DNA of 38,733 bases from Georgenia satyanarayanai (GCF_009193135.1 NZ_VUKC01000023.1:1-38733); one strand, 5' to 3'; positions 7,716 to 15,181 are shown, numbered from the stretch's first letter. The notes: a model not told the origin generated them from the letters alone. A program made the numbers and translations.

Positions 7716-8615
7716 TCAGCGGCCGCCGAACAGGAGGACGGCGTAGGGGCCGCCCGAGCCCATCGCGTAGCCGACGCCCACGTGGGTGTACTTGCTGTTC
7801 AGCATGTTGGCGCGGTGGGCGCTGGAGTTCTTCCACCAGTCGACCATCCAGCTCGTGATCGCGCTGGAGGACATCGAGGCACCACCGGTGTTCCGGACGA
7901 TGTTCTCCCCGGACGCCGACCAGCCGCCGCCGATCTGCGAGCGGTAGTTCGGGTTGTGCTGGAGGGTCTGGTTGCTGGCCATCCACTCGGCCCAGCCCTG
8001 GGCGACCTGGTCGAGGGTGCCGTCACGGCCGAGGGTGTGCATGCCGTTCTGGGCACGGAAGTCGTTGAGCATGGCGCCGATCGCGCCGCGCTCGCCGCCC
8101 TGTCCGACGGAGACGGCGGCCGCGGGGGCGTCCTCCTCCGGCTCCTCGCCCGAGTCCCCACCGGACTCGGCGGCCGGTGCCTCGGCGCGGCTCGCGGACC
8201 GGCTCGCGGCCGCGGCGGCCTCCTCGCGGGCGGCGGCGGCCTGGCGTGCGGCCTCCTCCTCGGCCTCGATGGCGGCGACGACGTCGGGGATGTCCTGGAT
8301 GTCGCCCTTGCTCAGCTCGACGTCGACGTCCATCGGGGCGAGCTCGAGGTCCGCGGAGCCGGGCACGGAGATGCCGGGGGCGACACCGCCGCCGGTCTCG
8401 AGTCCTAGGGCGGCGAGGTCGGCGCGGGCGGAGGCGGCGTCGTCGTCCACGACGGCGGCGGCACTGACCCCGGCGACGAGGACGAGCGCGAGTGCGCCAC
8501 CCAGGCCTGCCCGGTAGCGGCGCTTGAGGGGCGCGGCGACCTGCTCACGCGGCGGGAGCAGCCGCTCGAGGCGCTCGGCCCGGGTCGAGGTGCGGTTGGA
8601 GGACGGTGCGGCCAC
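7716..8615 (-). CDS. Membrane-anchored or secreted CAP-domain (SCP/PR-1) protein
   Basis: I read 299 residues from the GTG at 8615, which has a GGAGAGAGAAGGG ribosome-binding site. An in-frame TTG at 8669 is possible but has no good site. The layout is a basic cytoplasmic N-terminus, one membrane helix (GLGGALALVLVAGVSAAAV), a long Ala/Glu-rich linker that may be coiled or disordered, and a C-terminal CAP domain. Conserved CAP positions are visible: the His in LQHNPNY, Glu in SGENIV, His in SAHRANMLNS, and THVGVGYA before the end. Bacterial CAP proteins are extracytoplasmic and poorly understood. Many sit with cell-wall enzymes. The gene stands alone, with its own promoter and a leader of about 130 bases. 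Confidence 0.85.
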   Translation of the reverse strand: MAAPSSNRTSTRAERLERLLPPREQVAAPLKRRYRAGLGGALALVLVAGVSAAAVVDDDAASARADLAALGLETGGGVAPGISVPGSADLELAPMDVDVELSKGDIQDIPDVVAAIEAEEEAARQAAAAREEAAAAASRSASRAEAPAAESGGDSGEEPEEDAPAAAVSVGQGGERGAIGAMLNDFRAQNGMHTLGRDGTLDQVAQGWAEWMASNQTLQHNPNYRSQIGGGWSASGENIVRNTGGASMSSSAITSWMVDWWKNSSAHRANMLNSKYTHVGVGYAMGSGGPYAVLLFGGR

Positions 8616-8753
8616 GACTGGCCCTTCTCTCTCCCCGGCGCTCGCCGGCACGGGACCGGAGGGCACCAACCGCCGCTCGATCGTCGTCCTCGGGCGGCGG
8701 CGGAAGGGAGAACCGGCCGAGGTTCCCGCGCGGAGGGTCGCGGGACACCGGCG

Positions 8754-8783
8754 ACACTAACCCCGCGCGCGGGCGAATGTCAC
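8754..8783 (-). promoter_or_regulatory. Housekeeping-type promoter of the CAP-domain gene
   Basis: On the minus strand, a -35 box GTGACA (8778-8783) and a -10 box TAGTGT (8754-8759) are separated by 18 bases. Transcription would start near 8747 and give a leader of about 130 bases before the GTG at 8615. Confidence 0.6.
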
Positions 8784-8794
8784 GCTTTGGTCAC
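8779..8794. promoter_or_regulatory. GTCAC direct repeat overlapping the -35 box (MtrA-box-like)
   Basis: Two GTCAC pentamers start at 8779 and 8790, exactly 11 bases (one helical turn) apart. Direct repeats of this kind are the usual target of OmpR-type response regulators. GTCAC-like repeats are what I recall for MtrA, which controls cell-wall genes in actinobacteria. The assignment to MtrA is inference. Confidence 0.4.
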
Positions 8795-8836
8795 GGCCGC
8801 GTGGCGAACGCCTCACCTGTCGACGTCGCGACGTAG

Positions 8837-9115
8837 CAGACCGGCACGCTCCGCTCGAACCGCCCAGATGCTCAGCGGCAGCGACCAGACCCACTCGTCA
8901 CCGAGGGGCGGGAGCACTCCGCCAACGGGTCCGTAGCGATCGACCTCGACTGGTCCGACACCTTCCTCAACGACATCAACCCGGGGAACACCGTCGAGGG
9001 AATCGTCGTCTTCGACATCCCCGCCGACGCCCAGCCGGCTGCCATCGAGCTGCGCCGCGCCGTGCACTACGCCGAGACCGCGCGCTCCACCAGCTCGAGC
9101 AGCGCCGCGGCGTAG
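8837..9115 (+). pseudogene. Decayed fragment of a DUF4352-type lipoprotein gene
   Basis: Between two leftward genes, one rightward frame is open from 8837 to a TAG at 9113-9115 but has no start codon or ribosome-binding site. Translated from about 8905, it reads like the C-terminal strands of DUF4352 (telokin-like) lipoproteins: LVTEGREHSANGSVAI, then FLNDINPGNTVEGIVVFDIP and AAIELRRAVHY. The PGNxVxGxxVFDxP core is the family's most recognisable stretch. The N-terminal signal peptide and first half are missing, and the last part runs into the neighbouring antisense gene. I read it as a remnant left by deletion, not as a working gene. Confidence 0.55.
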
Positions 9116-9480
9116 GCGTCCTCGACGTCGGCGGCTCGGTAGCTGCTCGTGCCGCCATCGGCGCCGGCGGTCGTGACGACGTACTCCCCGTCCACCCGCT
9201 CCAACCCCCGGAACGTCCCGCCGAGGTACTCGCGCAGCTGGTCCTCGCGGGGCAGCCACAGGGCGTCGTCCTGGTCGACGTTGTCCAGCGCCCACTCGGT
9301 GGTCCCGTTGAAGTTCAGGACCGTGCCCGTGTCGTAGGTGCGGGCCTCGATGACCATGTGGGAGAGGATGAAGACGTCCTCGGAGAGCTCCTCCGCCTTG
9401 ATGCGGAACCGGTCGCCCGGCGCAGGGTCCCAGCGCAGGCCGGCGGCTTCGAGCTCACGGGCGAGACGGTCGCTGATCAT
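9067..9480 (-). CDS. Conserved actinobacterial protein of unknown function
   Basis: This 137-residue protein has no signal peptide or membrane segment. It has an N-terminal MISDRLARELEAAGLRW, a DRFRIKAEELSEDVFILSHM segment, and NFNGTTEWALDNVDQDDALWLPREDQ in the middle. Similar small proteins are common in actinobacteria and are sometimes labelled as CpaE-like pilus assembly proteins, but there is no P-loop here, so that label is not supported. The start overlaps the stop of the upstream DUF72 gene by 4 bases, so the two are probably co-translated. The function is unknown. Its 3' end overlaps the decayed DUF4352 fragment on the other strand. Confidence 0.75.
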   Translation of the reverse strand: MISDRLARELEAAGLRWDPAPGDRFRIKAEELSEDVFILSHMVIEARTYDTGTVLNFNGTTEWALDNVDQDDALWLPREDQLREYLGGTFRGLERVDGEYVVTTAGADGGTSSYRAADVEDAYAAALLELVERAVSA

Positions 9481-10334
9481 CGTCCCAGTGTGCCGACCGC
9501 GGCGGCGGGACGCTCAGCGATGTCCGCGAGCATCTCGGTGAGCGCCCTCGCATCGAAGGGTGCGCGCACCTTCGCGTCGTTGTCGAAGTAGACGACGACG
9601 TCGTGCCCCGCCTCTTGCCACGCCCTCACCTTCGCGGCCCAGGACCGGAGCGCCGGCTCGTCGTAGCCGCTCACGTACAGCTCCGTCGCACCGTGGAGGC
9701 GCACGTAGACGAGCCGGGCTGTCACGTCCTCGAACACGGGCCAGCTCTCGCCGCCGTCGGAGACAACGAGGCCGACGTCGTGCTCGGCGAGCAGCCGCAG
9801 GAACGCCGGGTCCGCGTAGCTCTCGTGGCGCACCTCCAGCGCGTGGCGCAGGGGCCGGTCAGCGTCCGTCGTCGTCCAGGCACGGCCGTCGAGGCGCTCG
9901 TCGTGCCGTTCCGCGAGGAGCGCGGCCTGCGCGGTGCTCGTGGGAAGGGCGTCGAGGAAGGCGGCGACCCGGTCGAGGTCGAGCTGCTGCCGAGCCGGCA
10001 GCTGCCAGAGGAAGGGGCCGAGGCGGTCCTCGAGCGCGAGCACCCCGGAGGCGAAGAAGTTGGCCAGCGGGATGTCGATGTCGCGCAGCGCCTTGAAGTG
10101 GGTGATGAAGCGTCCGCCCTTGACCGCGAAGGTGAAGCCCGGCGGTGTGCTCTCTCTCCAGCGCGCGTAGGACTCGGGCCGCTGGAGGGAGTAGAAGGAG
10201 CCGTTGAGCTCGACCGTCGGGAAGGTCTGGCCGATGTACTCGAGCTCGCGACGTTGGGTCAGCCCCGGCGGGTAGAAGTTCCCGCGCCACGGGGCGTAAC
10301 GCCACCCGGACACGCCGATCCGCACCTCGGCCAA
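9477..10334 (-). CDS. DUF72 (YecE-like) family protein
   Basis: This 285-residue protein shows the DUF72 pattern: RIGVSGWRYAPWRGNFYPPG at the N-terminus, then TVELNGSFYSLQRPESYARW, FTFAVKGGRFITHFKAL, and VYVRLHGATELYVSGYDEPAL with YFDNDAKVRAPFDA near the end. The fold is a TIM barrel. Its biochemical role is not established. Two starts are possible: a TTG at 10334, preceded six bases upstream by TAGACT (a leaderless-type -10), or a GTG at 10325 that would begin exactly at RIGVSGW, like most relatives. The stop overlaps the next gene's ATG by 4 bases, so these two form a small operon. Confidence 0.85.
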   Translation of the reverse strand: MAEVRIGVSGWRYAPWRGNFYPPGLTQRRELEYIGQTFPTVELNGSFYSLQRPESYARWRESTPPGFTFAVKGGRFITHFKALRDIDIPLANFFASGVLALEDRLGPFLWQLPARQQLDLDRVAAFLDALPTSTAQAALLAERHDERLDGRAWTTTDADRPLRHALEVRHESYADPAFLRLLAEHDVGLVVSDGGESWPVFEDVTARLVYVRLHGATELYVSGYDEPALRSWAAKVRAWQEAGHDVVVYFDNDAKVRAPFDARALTEMLADIAERPAAAVGTLGR

Positions 10335-10401
10335 GGCGAGAGTCTAGGGAGGGCCGTGACGCTGCGCCTTTCCTCGCCTCACCGTCCACCGTCCACACCC
10401 G

Positions 10402-10430
10402 TTGCCGCTCGAACATCTGTTCGATATCAT
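10402..10430 (+). promoter_or_regulatory. Promoter with a LexA (SOS) box filling the spacer
   Basis: A -35 box TTGCCG (10402-10407) and a -10 box TATCAT (10425-10430) are 17 bases apart. The spacer contains the perfect palindrome TCGAAC-ATCT-GTTCGA (10409-10424), which matches the mycobacterial-type SOS box TCGAAC-N4-GTTCGA. LexA bound here would block RNA polymerase. The DUF222/HNH gene starts at 10454. Confidence 0.85.
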
Positions 10431-10453
10431 GGTGGTACGAGGAGGTGCCGCCG

Positions 10454-12604
10454 ATGGACCGCGACGACCAGACGTCCGACACCGCGGCCGGCCACGCGCC
10501 CACCGACTCGGCCGAGGACACCTCGGCCGGCCTGGTCGTCCCCTACCTCGAGAGCCTCACGCTCGACCTCCCCGCCGCGGACCGGCCGGTCCGGCTCGAC
10601 ATCTCCCACCCCACCGGCCCGCAGCAGTCCCCGCCCCTGGAGTGGGTGCAGTTCGGCCTGCCGAAGTACCAGGACGGCGAACCGGTGAGCTGGCCGCGCA
10701 GTGTGCTGGCCGAGCTGATTCCCCAGGCGGGCGCACTGGGCGACTTCCTCGAGCACCTCCCGCCGGGGCTGCGGCTGGCCCGGGTGCTGCATGAGATCGA
10801 CCCCCAGGACGTGGACGACTTCTCCCTCGTCGAGGTCGTCGCCGCACACAAACGCATGGAAGCCTGGTCCGCCGCCAAGGCCGCCCGCGCCGCCGCCGTG
10901 CTCGCTGGACGCGACTCGCTCAACCCCTCCTGGCCCGGGGACGTCCCCGGCCGTACCCGCGGGGAGTGCGTCATCGGCCAGGAGCTGTCCATGCGCCTGC
11001 GCATCACCAAGCAGGCCGCCGTCAAGATGGCCGCCTGCGGGCGCGCGTTCGCCGGGATGTTCCACCCCACCGGGGACATGCTCGAACGAGGGCTCATCGA
11101 CTGGGCCCGCGCCCAGGCCATCGTCACCACCCTCCTCGACCTGCCCGCCGAGGTCGCCCTCGCCGCTCAGTGGGACGTCCTGGACAAGGCACCGGGGCGC
11201 ACCCTGCGGCAGGTCCACGACGACCTCGCCACGGCCGTCATCGCCGTGGACCCCGACTCCGCCGACGACCGCCACAAGGCTGCCCGACAGAGGCGCTGCG
11301 TCTACCACCCCCGCCCCCTGCCCGACGGCATGGCCATGCTCTCCGCTCGCCTACCCGCCGCCGACGCCATCGCCATGGACCTCGCCCTGGACGCCTCCGC
11401 CCGCGCCGCCAAGAACACCGGCGACACCCGCACCCTGGACCAGCTGCGGGCCGACAGCCTCGCCCTCATGGCCCACACCGCCCTCACCCTCGGCCACATC
11501 GGCCCCCACGCCCACCGCCCCTGCCCCTGCGGCTGCCAGGGCCCGACCCAGAACCCCGACGCACCACCAGGCCCGGCCGTCCAGCAGGACGCCGTAGAGG
11601 CGCCGGTGGAAGTCGGCACACCGCCGTTCGATGCCGAGCCACCGAGCATCGTGGGCGCCCCGCCGCCGGACGCCGAGTCATCAGGCGTCTCCGGCACCCA
11701 TCCAGCAGTCGAGCCACCACCGCCACCCGGCACGGCACCGCCGCCCAGCGAGCGGCCGGCCCCGCGGCCCACCGCCCCACCACGACGGCCGCGCCTCGCA
11801 GACGGGCCACCCCTGCCCGGCCACCGGCTCCCCGGGGGCGCTCTGCCCACCATCCGGGTCGGCATGATCGGCGGCGGACGAGCCGACATCAACGTCCTCA
11901 TCCCCATCAACGTCCTCCAGCCCGAACCCCGCGACCCGAGCACCACCGCCCTGGACCGTGAGCCCGAGCCCGTCGCCGAGCTCGACGGCTACGGACCCAT
12001 CCCGCCGATCGTCGCCCGCGCCCTGGCCACCGGCGGCACCTGGCGCCGCCTGCTCACCGACCCCGTCACCGAACGGATCCTGGACGTCGGGCGCACCCGC
12101 TACGAGCCACCCGCGAACATCGCCGACCTCGTCCGCCACCGCGACCGCACCTGCATCCTCCCCAGCTGCACCCACCCCGCCCGCACCGCCCAGCTCGACC
12201 ACATCCACGAATGGAAGGACGGCGGCACCACCTCCGCCGACAACCTCGGACCCCAGTGCACCAGCGACCACCGCGCCAAGACCATCGGCGCCTACACCGT
12301 CGCCTACGCCACCGACCGCACCTACGCCTGGACCACCCCCACCGGCCACGGCTACCTCCGCCGCCCCGACGCCACCACCATCACCCTCCCCCGCCACACC
12401 GCCCAACACCTCCGCACACTCGTCAAGGACACCACCCGCAGCGGCCGGCCCGTCGACCCCCTGCTCATCGACGCCGCCCTCGCCGCTGCCTCCACCGGCA
12501 CGGACACACCCGAGCACTGGGCACTTCCCCGGGACCACCGCTCCGCGCCGCTACCCGCACCTGGTCACGATCACAGCTGGGCCGGGGACGAACCGCCGTT
12601 CTAG
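10454..12604 (+). CDS. DUF222 and HNH endonuclease domain protein (13E12 family)
   Basis: I chose the ATG at 10454 (716 residues), 7 bases after GAGGAGGT. A GTG at 10445 would lie inside that site. The N-terminal half is the helical DUF222 domain, with AAHKRMEAWSAAKAARAAAVL, ECVIGQELSMRLRITKQAA and ERGLIDWARAQAI. A low-complexity, Pro-rich stretch follows (about residues 360-460). The C-terminus has the HNH nuclease: RDRTCILPSCTHPARTAQLDH, then EWKDGGTTSADNLGPQC and DHRAKT, giving the His-Asn-His and Cys metal-site residues. Actinobacterial genomes often carry several such genes, known as the 13E12 repeat family in mycobacteria, where many are LexA-regulated. The SOS box here fits that. The DNA target and biological role remain unknown. 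Confidence 0.9.
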   Translation: MDRDDQTSDTAAGHAPTDSAEDTSAGLVVPYLESLTLDLPAADRPVRLDISHPTGPQQSPPLEWVQFGLPKYQDGEPVSWPRSVLAELIPQAGALGDFLEHLPPGLRLARVLHEIDPQDVDDFSLVEVVAAHKRMEAWSAAKAARAAAVLAGRDSLNPSWPGDVPGRTRGECVIGQELSMRLRITKQAAVKMAACGRAFAGMFHPTGDMLERGLIDWARAQAIVTTLLDLPAEVALAAQWDVLDKAPGRTLRQVHDDLATAVIAVDPDSADDRHKAARQRRCVYHPRPLPDGMAMLSARLPAADAIAMDLALDASARAAKNTGDTRTLDQLRADSLALMAHTALTLGHIGPHAHRPCPCGCQGPTQNPDAPPGPAVQQDAVEAPVEVGTPPFDAEPPSIVGAPPPDAESSGVSGTHPAVEPPPPPGTAPPPSERPAPRPTAPPRRPRLADGPPLPGHRLPGGALPTIRVGMIGGGRADINVLIPINVLQPEPRDPSTTALDREPEPVAELDGYGPIPPIVARALATGGTWRRLLTDPVTERILDVGRTRYEPPANIADLVRHRDRTCILPSCTHPARTAQLDHIHEWKDGGTTSADNLGPQCTSDHRAKTIGAYTVAYATDRTYAWTTPTGHGYLRRPDATTITLPRHTAQHLRTLVKDTTRSGRPVDPLLIDAALAAASTGTDTPEHWALPRDHRSAPLPAPGHDHSWAGDEPPF

Positions 12605-12740
12605 GAGCGGCTCGTGTGCACCAGCATCCGCGCCACGCGTGCGGCCGTCAGCGCGGCGATGAGTTCTGGTGCGAAGGCGTGTCGGTAGGAGACAGGGCGC
12701 TGCCAGCGCCATCATCGCCGAACCGACAGGAGCACCCACG

Positions 12741-13616
12741 ATGACCACGACGACCGTCGAGACCCGCACGCTCGACGTGCCCGGCGCCACGCTCACCTAC
12801 GACGTGCGAGGCCCGCTGCCGACCGCCGACGGCTCGCCCCCGCTCGTCCTCATCGGCCAGCCCATGGACGCCGTCGGCTTCACCACGCTCACCTCGTTCT
12901 TCACCGACCGGACCGTCGTCACCTACGACCCCCGCGGCCTGGGACGCAGCACCCGCAGCGACGGCAGCCTGGTGCAGACCCCCGAGCAGCAGGCCGACGA
13001 CGTCCACCGGCTCGTCACGGAGCTGGGAGCGGGGCCGGTCGACCTCCTCGGCAGCAGCGGCGGCGCCGTGACCGCCCTGTGCCTCGCGGCGACCGCCCCC
13101 GACGACGTGCGCACCGTCGTCGCCCACGAACCACCGGCCCTCCCTCTCCTCCCGGACGCCGACCGCGCCTTCGGTGCCTGGGGACGGGTGCAGGCGACCT
13201 ACACCGAGCGTGGCTGGGGCTGGGGCATGGCCGCCTTCATCGCCATGACCTCCTGGCAGGGTGAGTTCCCGGAGGGCTTCGGCACCGAGACCCCCGACCC
13301 AGCCATGTTCGGCATGCCCACCGAGGACGACGGCTCGCGGGACGATCCGCTGCTGTCCGACGTCGCGTCGGCGATCGTCCGCTACCGGCCCGACATCGCG
13401 GCGCTGAAGGCCTCCTCTGTGCGGGTCGTGCCCGCCGCCGGGATCGAGAGCAAGGGGACGCTGACGTGGCGCACGAGCGAGTCGCTGGCCGTCCAGCTCG
13501 GCGTCGAGCTCGCCGTCTTCCCCAGCGGCCACAGCGGCTTCATGGGCGGGGAGTACGGCCAGACCGGCGAGCCGGAGGCCTTCGCGGCCAAGCTGCGCGA
13601 GGTGCTCGCCGACTGA
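12741..13616 (+). CDS. Alpha/beta-hydrolase fold protein
   Basis: This 291-residue protein starts at the ATG at 12741, preceded by ACAGGAG. The frame is open upstream but lacks another good start. Hydrolase features are clear: PLVLIGQPMD for the oxyanion region, VVTYDPRGLGRS, the nucleophile elbow GSSGG with Ser106, and a C-terminal SGHSGF with the likely catalytic His264. The acidic member is probably in the VRVVPAAGIES strand. This pattern occurs in many actinobacterial esterase- or peroxidase-like hydrolases. The substrate cannot be inferred. It converges on the acetyltransferase gene with only 13 bases between the stops. Confidence 0.85.
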   Translation: MTTTTVETRTLDVPGATLTYDVRGPLPTADGSPPLVLIGQPMDAVGFTTLTSFFTDRTVVTYDPRGLGRSTRSDGSLVQTPEQQADDVHRLVTELGAGPVDLLGSSGGAVTALCLAATAPDDVRTVVAHEPPALPLLPDADRAFGAWGRVQATYTERGWGWGMAAFIAMTSWQGEFPEGFGTETPDPAMFGMPTEDDGSRDDPLLSDVASAIVRYRPDIAALKASSVRVVPAAGIESKGTLTWRTSESLAVQLGVELAVFPSGHSGFMGGEYGQTGEPEAFAAKLREVLAD

Positions 13617-13629
13617 GGCGGCAGGGAGG

Positions 13630-14124
13630 TCAGAGCACGCGGTACATGATGTGCAGCCCCACGAGCCCGTGGCGAGGGTGGTCGAAAGCCTCGGGCACCG
13701 TGGCGAGGACGGCGAAACCCAACGACGTCCACAGCCGTACGGCGCGCTCGTTCGTCTCGACGACGGCGTTGAACTGCATGGCGCGGTAGCCGTCCCCGCG
13801 GGCGGCACCGAGGACGGCGTGAGCGAGCGTGCGTCCGACGCCGCGCCCGCCGGCCTCCGGGTCGACGACGAAGCTCGCGTTGGCGACGTGGGCACCCGCG
13901 CCGGGGTGGTTGGGCAGGTACTTCGCCGTACCACGAACGGCACCGTCGGTGTCGACGGCGACAAGCACGCTGGCCCCGGCCGTCCACACCTCGCGGGCGT
14001 CGCTCTCGCTGATTTCCCGCGGATAGGTGTACGTCTCGCCCGCACGCAGAACGGGCTCGAGAACTCCCCAGATGGCAGGCCAGTCCTCGGCGGTCGCCGC
14101 GCGGACGAGCATCGCGTCGTTCAT
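13630..14124 (-). CDS. GNAT-family N-acetyltransferase
   Basis: This 164-residue protein has the GNAT fold. It has an N-terminal VRAATAEDWPAIWGVLEPVL, the central beta strand SFVVDPEAGG followed by the acetyl-CoA pyrophosphate loop GGRGVGRTLAH, and the late motif NERAVRLWTSLGF that covers the acceptor site. Such enzymes move an acetyl group from acetyl-CoA to an amine. The acceptor is unknown. The ATG at 14124 is preceded exactly six bases upstream by TACGCT, so the mRNA is probably leaderless. No Shine-Dalgarno sequence is present. Confidence 0.88.
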   Translation of the reverse strand: MNDAMLVRAATAEDWPAIWGVLEPVLRAGETYTYPREISESDAREVWTAGASVLVAVDTDGAVRGTAKYLPNHPGAGAHVANASFVVDPEAGGRGVGRTLAHAVLGAARGDGYRAMQFNAVVETNERAVRLWTSLGFAVLATVPEAFDHPRHGLVGLHIMYRVL

Positions 14125-14130
14125 GGGGCG

Positions 14131-14136
14131 AGCGTA
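14131..14136 (-). promoter_or_regulatory. Leaderless-type -10 box of the acetyltransferase gene
   Basis: TACGCT on the minus strand, then six bases, then the ATG at 14124. This is the TAnnnT-N6-ATG arrangement of leaderless actinobacterial transcripts. Confidence 0.55.
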
Positions 14137-14265
14137 AGCGCCCGCGCCCGGCGCTCACCGGGCGAGCCCCCCGGTTCTCCTCGGCCACGGCCGGGCGGAG
14201 GGGGAAGGCCGGAGGACAACCGGGGAGCCGGGCGGCACCGCGGCGGCCGCGGCCCGGACATGCCG

Positions 14266-14291
14266 AAGGCCGCCTCCGTGGAGGCGGCCTT
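14266..14291 (-). terminator. Terminator of the tmRNA gene
   Basis: A perfect 12-base inverted repeat, AAGGCCGCCTCC (14266-14277) and its complement (14280-14291), begins 12 bases beyond the encoded CCA end of tmRNA. Confidence 0.8.
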
Positions 14292-14303
14292 GGGGCACAG
14301 GGA

Positions 14304-14671
14304 TGGTGGAGATGGCGGGAATCGAACCCGCGTCCGACGGCGTGGAACCAGAGCTTCTCCGGGTGCAGTCTGCTTCGATTTTCTCGGCCCCAGCTGTCAC
14401 GCAGACAAGCAGCTGACGGGCTCAGTCACCTGGAAGTCCCCGTAGCCCCGGTGACGAGGACTACGAGCAGTGGCTCTCTAGCTGACGCCAGGAACCGGGA
14501 CGAGAGCTAGCCCGGGCTGACGGACTTACGCGGCTCGCTCAGGCGGCGAGGGCGAAGTCGGTGCGCTTGGAATCGGCACCTATTGGTTTGCAGAGGGCGT
14601 TATCGAGATAACTCTGCATCCTCGACCCGCTTCCTCTGGCACGACGACCGTCGTCGAAACCGATCATCCCC
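14304..14671 (-). ncRNA. ssrA: Transfer-messenger RNA (tmRNA)
   Basis: This is a 368-base one-piece tmRNA. Its 5' end GGGGATGATCGGTTTCGAC and 3' end with T-arm GGTTCGATTCCCGCC and encoded CCA form the tRNA-like half: GGGGATG pairs with CATCTCC. The tag reading frame lies at 14577 down to 14539 and encodes ADSKRTDFALAA followed by TGA, a typical actinobacterial proteolysis tag ending in ALAA. With SmpB, tmRNA rescues ribosomes stalled on broken mRNAs and marks the product for degradation. The smpB gene is 2.4 kb to the right on the same strand. A sigma-R-type promoter lies upstream. Confidence 0.98.
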
Positions 14672-14709
14672 TGTGGAGTTGTCAATCACCGACCGGAGCC
14701 GGCTGACCC

Positions 14710-14738
14710 ATCATACGTCCCAACCGGCCCCGCGTCAG
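14710..14738 (-). promoter_or_regulatory. Overlapping housekeeping promoter upstream of ssrA
   Basis: On the minus strand -35 CTGACG (14733-14738), a 17-base spacer, and -10 TATGAT (14710-14715). It is interleaved with the sigma-R promoter, which would give basal expression plus stress induction. Confidence 0.6.
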
Positions 14739-14747
14739 ATCTATTCC
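14722..14747 (-). promoter_or_regulatory. Sigma-R-type promoter upstream of ssrA
   Basis: On the minus strand GGAAT (14743-14747), exactly 18 bases, then GTT (14722-14724). This is a perfect match to the sigma-R/SigH consensus. Transcription would start near 14714, about 43 bases before the mature tmRNA end, so the leader would be removed by RNase P. Confidence 0.75.
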
Positions 14748-14761
14748 GGCCGGGCCCGCCG

Positions 14762-15181
14762 CTACTTCTTCCGCGAGGTCAGCGCGTCGACGACGAGCCC
14801 GAGACCGATGCCGAGCAGCCACACGTCCTTGGCGATCCCCGTACCGTCGCTCGTCGGACGGATGCCGTCCTCCTGCGTCATGCCCGGGGTGCTGAGGTAC
14901 ATCTTGACCAGGCCCGCGGAGAACGCCGTGAGCCCCAGGCCCGCCAGCGCGCTCGGCACGACGGGCAGCAGCAGGGCGGCGCCCAGCGCGATCTCCCCGG
15001 TGCTCACCAGCTTGCCGAAGTCCTTCGGGGACATGTCCTTGAGCTGGGGGATGCCGTTCGCCGCCATGGCCTGCAGACCGGCGGCCGACTCGTCGTCGAG
15101 GCCTCGCTTGCTCAGGCCGGAGTTGAGGATGAAGGCCCCCGCGGCCAGGCGCGGCGGGACGTGACGGAGCTTGATCGACAT
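14762..15181 (-). CDS. DoxX-like small membrane protein
   Basis: This 139-residue protein starts after a strong AAGGGGAA site. An amphipathic N-terminal half (GLSKRGLDDESAAGLQAMAANG, residues about 22-43) resembles the variable region of DoxX-type proteins. It is followed by one long hydrophobic stretch (about residues 62-93, probably two short helices) and a final helix (about 115-132) with a basic tail SRKK. DoxX proteins are four-helix membrane proteins linked in some species to thiol or quinone redox. This one is short and its match is weak. A second DoxX-like gene lies at 20676. The function is unknown. Confidence 0.6.
   Translation of the reverse strand: MSIKLRHVPPRLAAGAFILNSGLSKRGLDDESAAGLQAMAANGIPQLKDMSPKDFGKLVSTGEIALGAALLLPVVPSALAGLGLTAFSAGLVKMYLSTPGMTQEDGIRPTSDGTGIAKDVWLLGIGLGLVVDALTSRKK

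Noticed and set aside
8616-8669. Upstream TTG start of the CAP protein at 8669
   Set aside because: There is no ribosome-binding site before it, while the GTG at 8615 has a good one.
8616-8747. c-di-AMP (ydaO) riboswitch before the CAP gene
   Set aside because: The conserved GGGGUGAAUCC-like and AGGUAGGGCGAA-like cores are not present in the leader.
12696-12710. Inverted repeat GGCGCTG / CAGCGCC as a terminator of the DUF222 gene
   Set aside because: It lies about 90 bases past the stop, has a one-base loop, and sits just before the next gene's ribosome-binding site. It is not convincing as a terminator.
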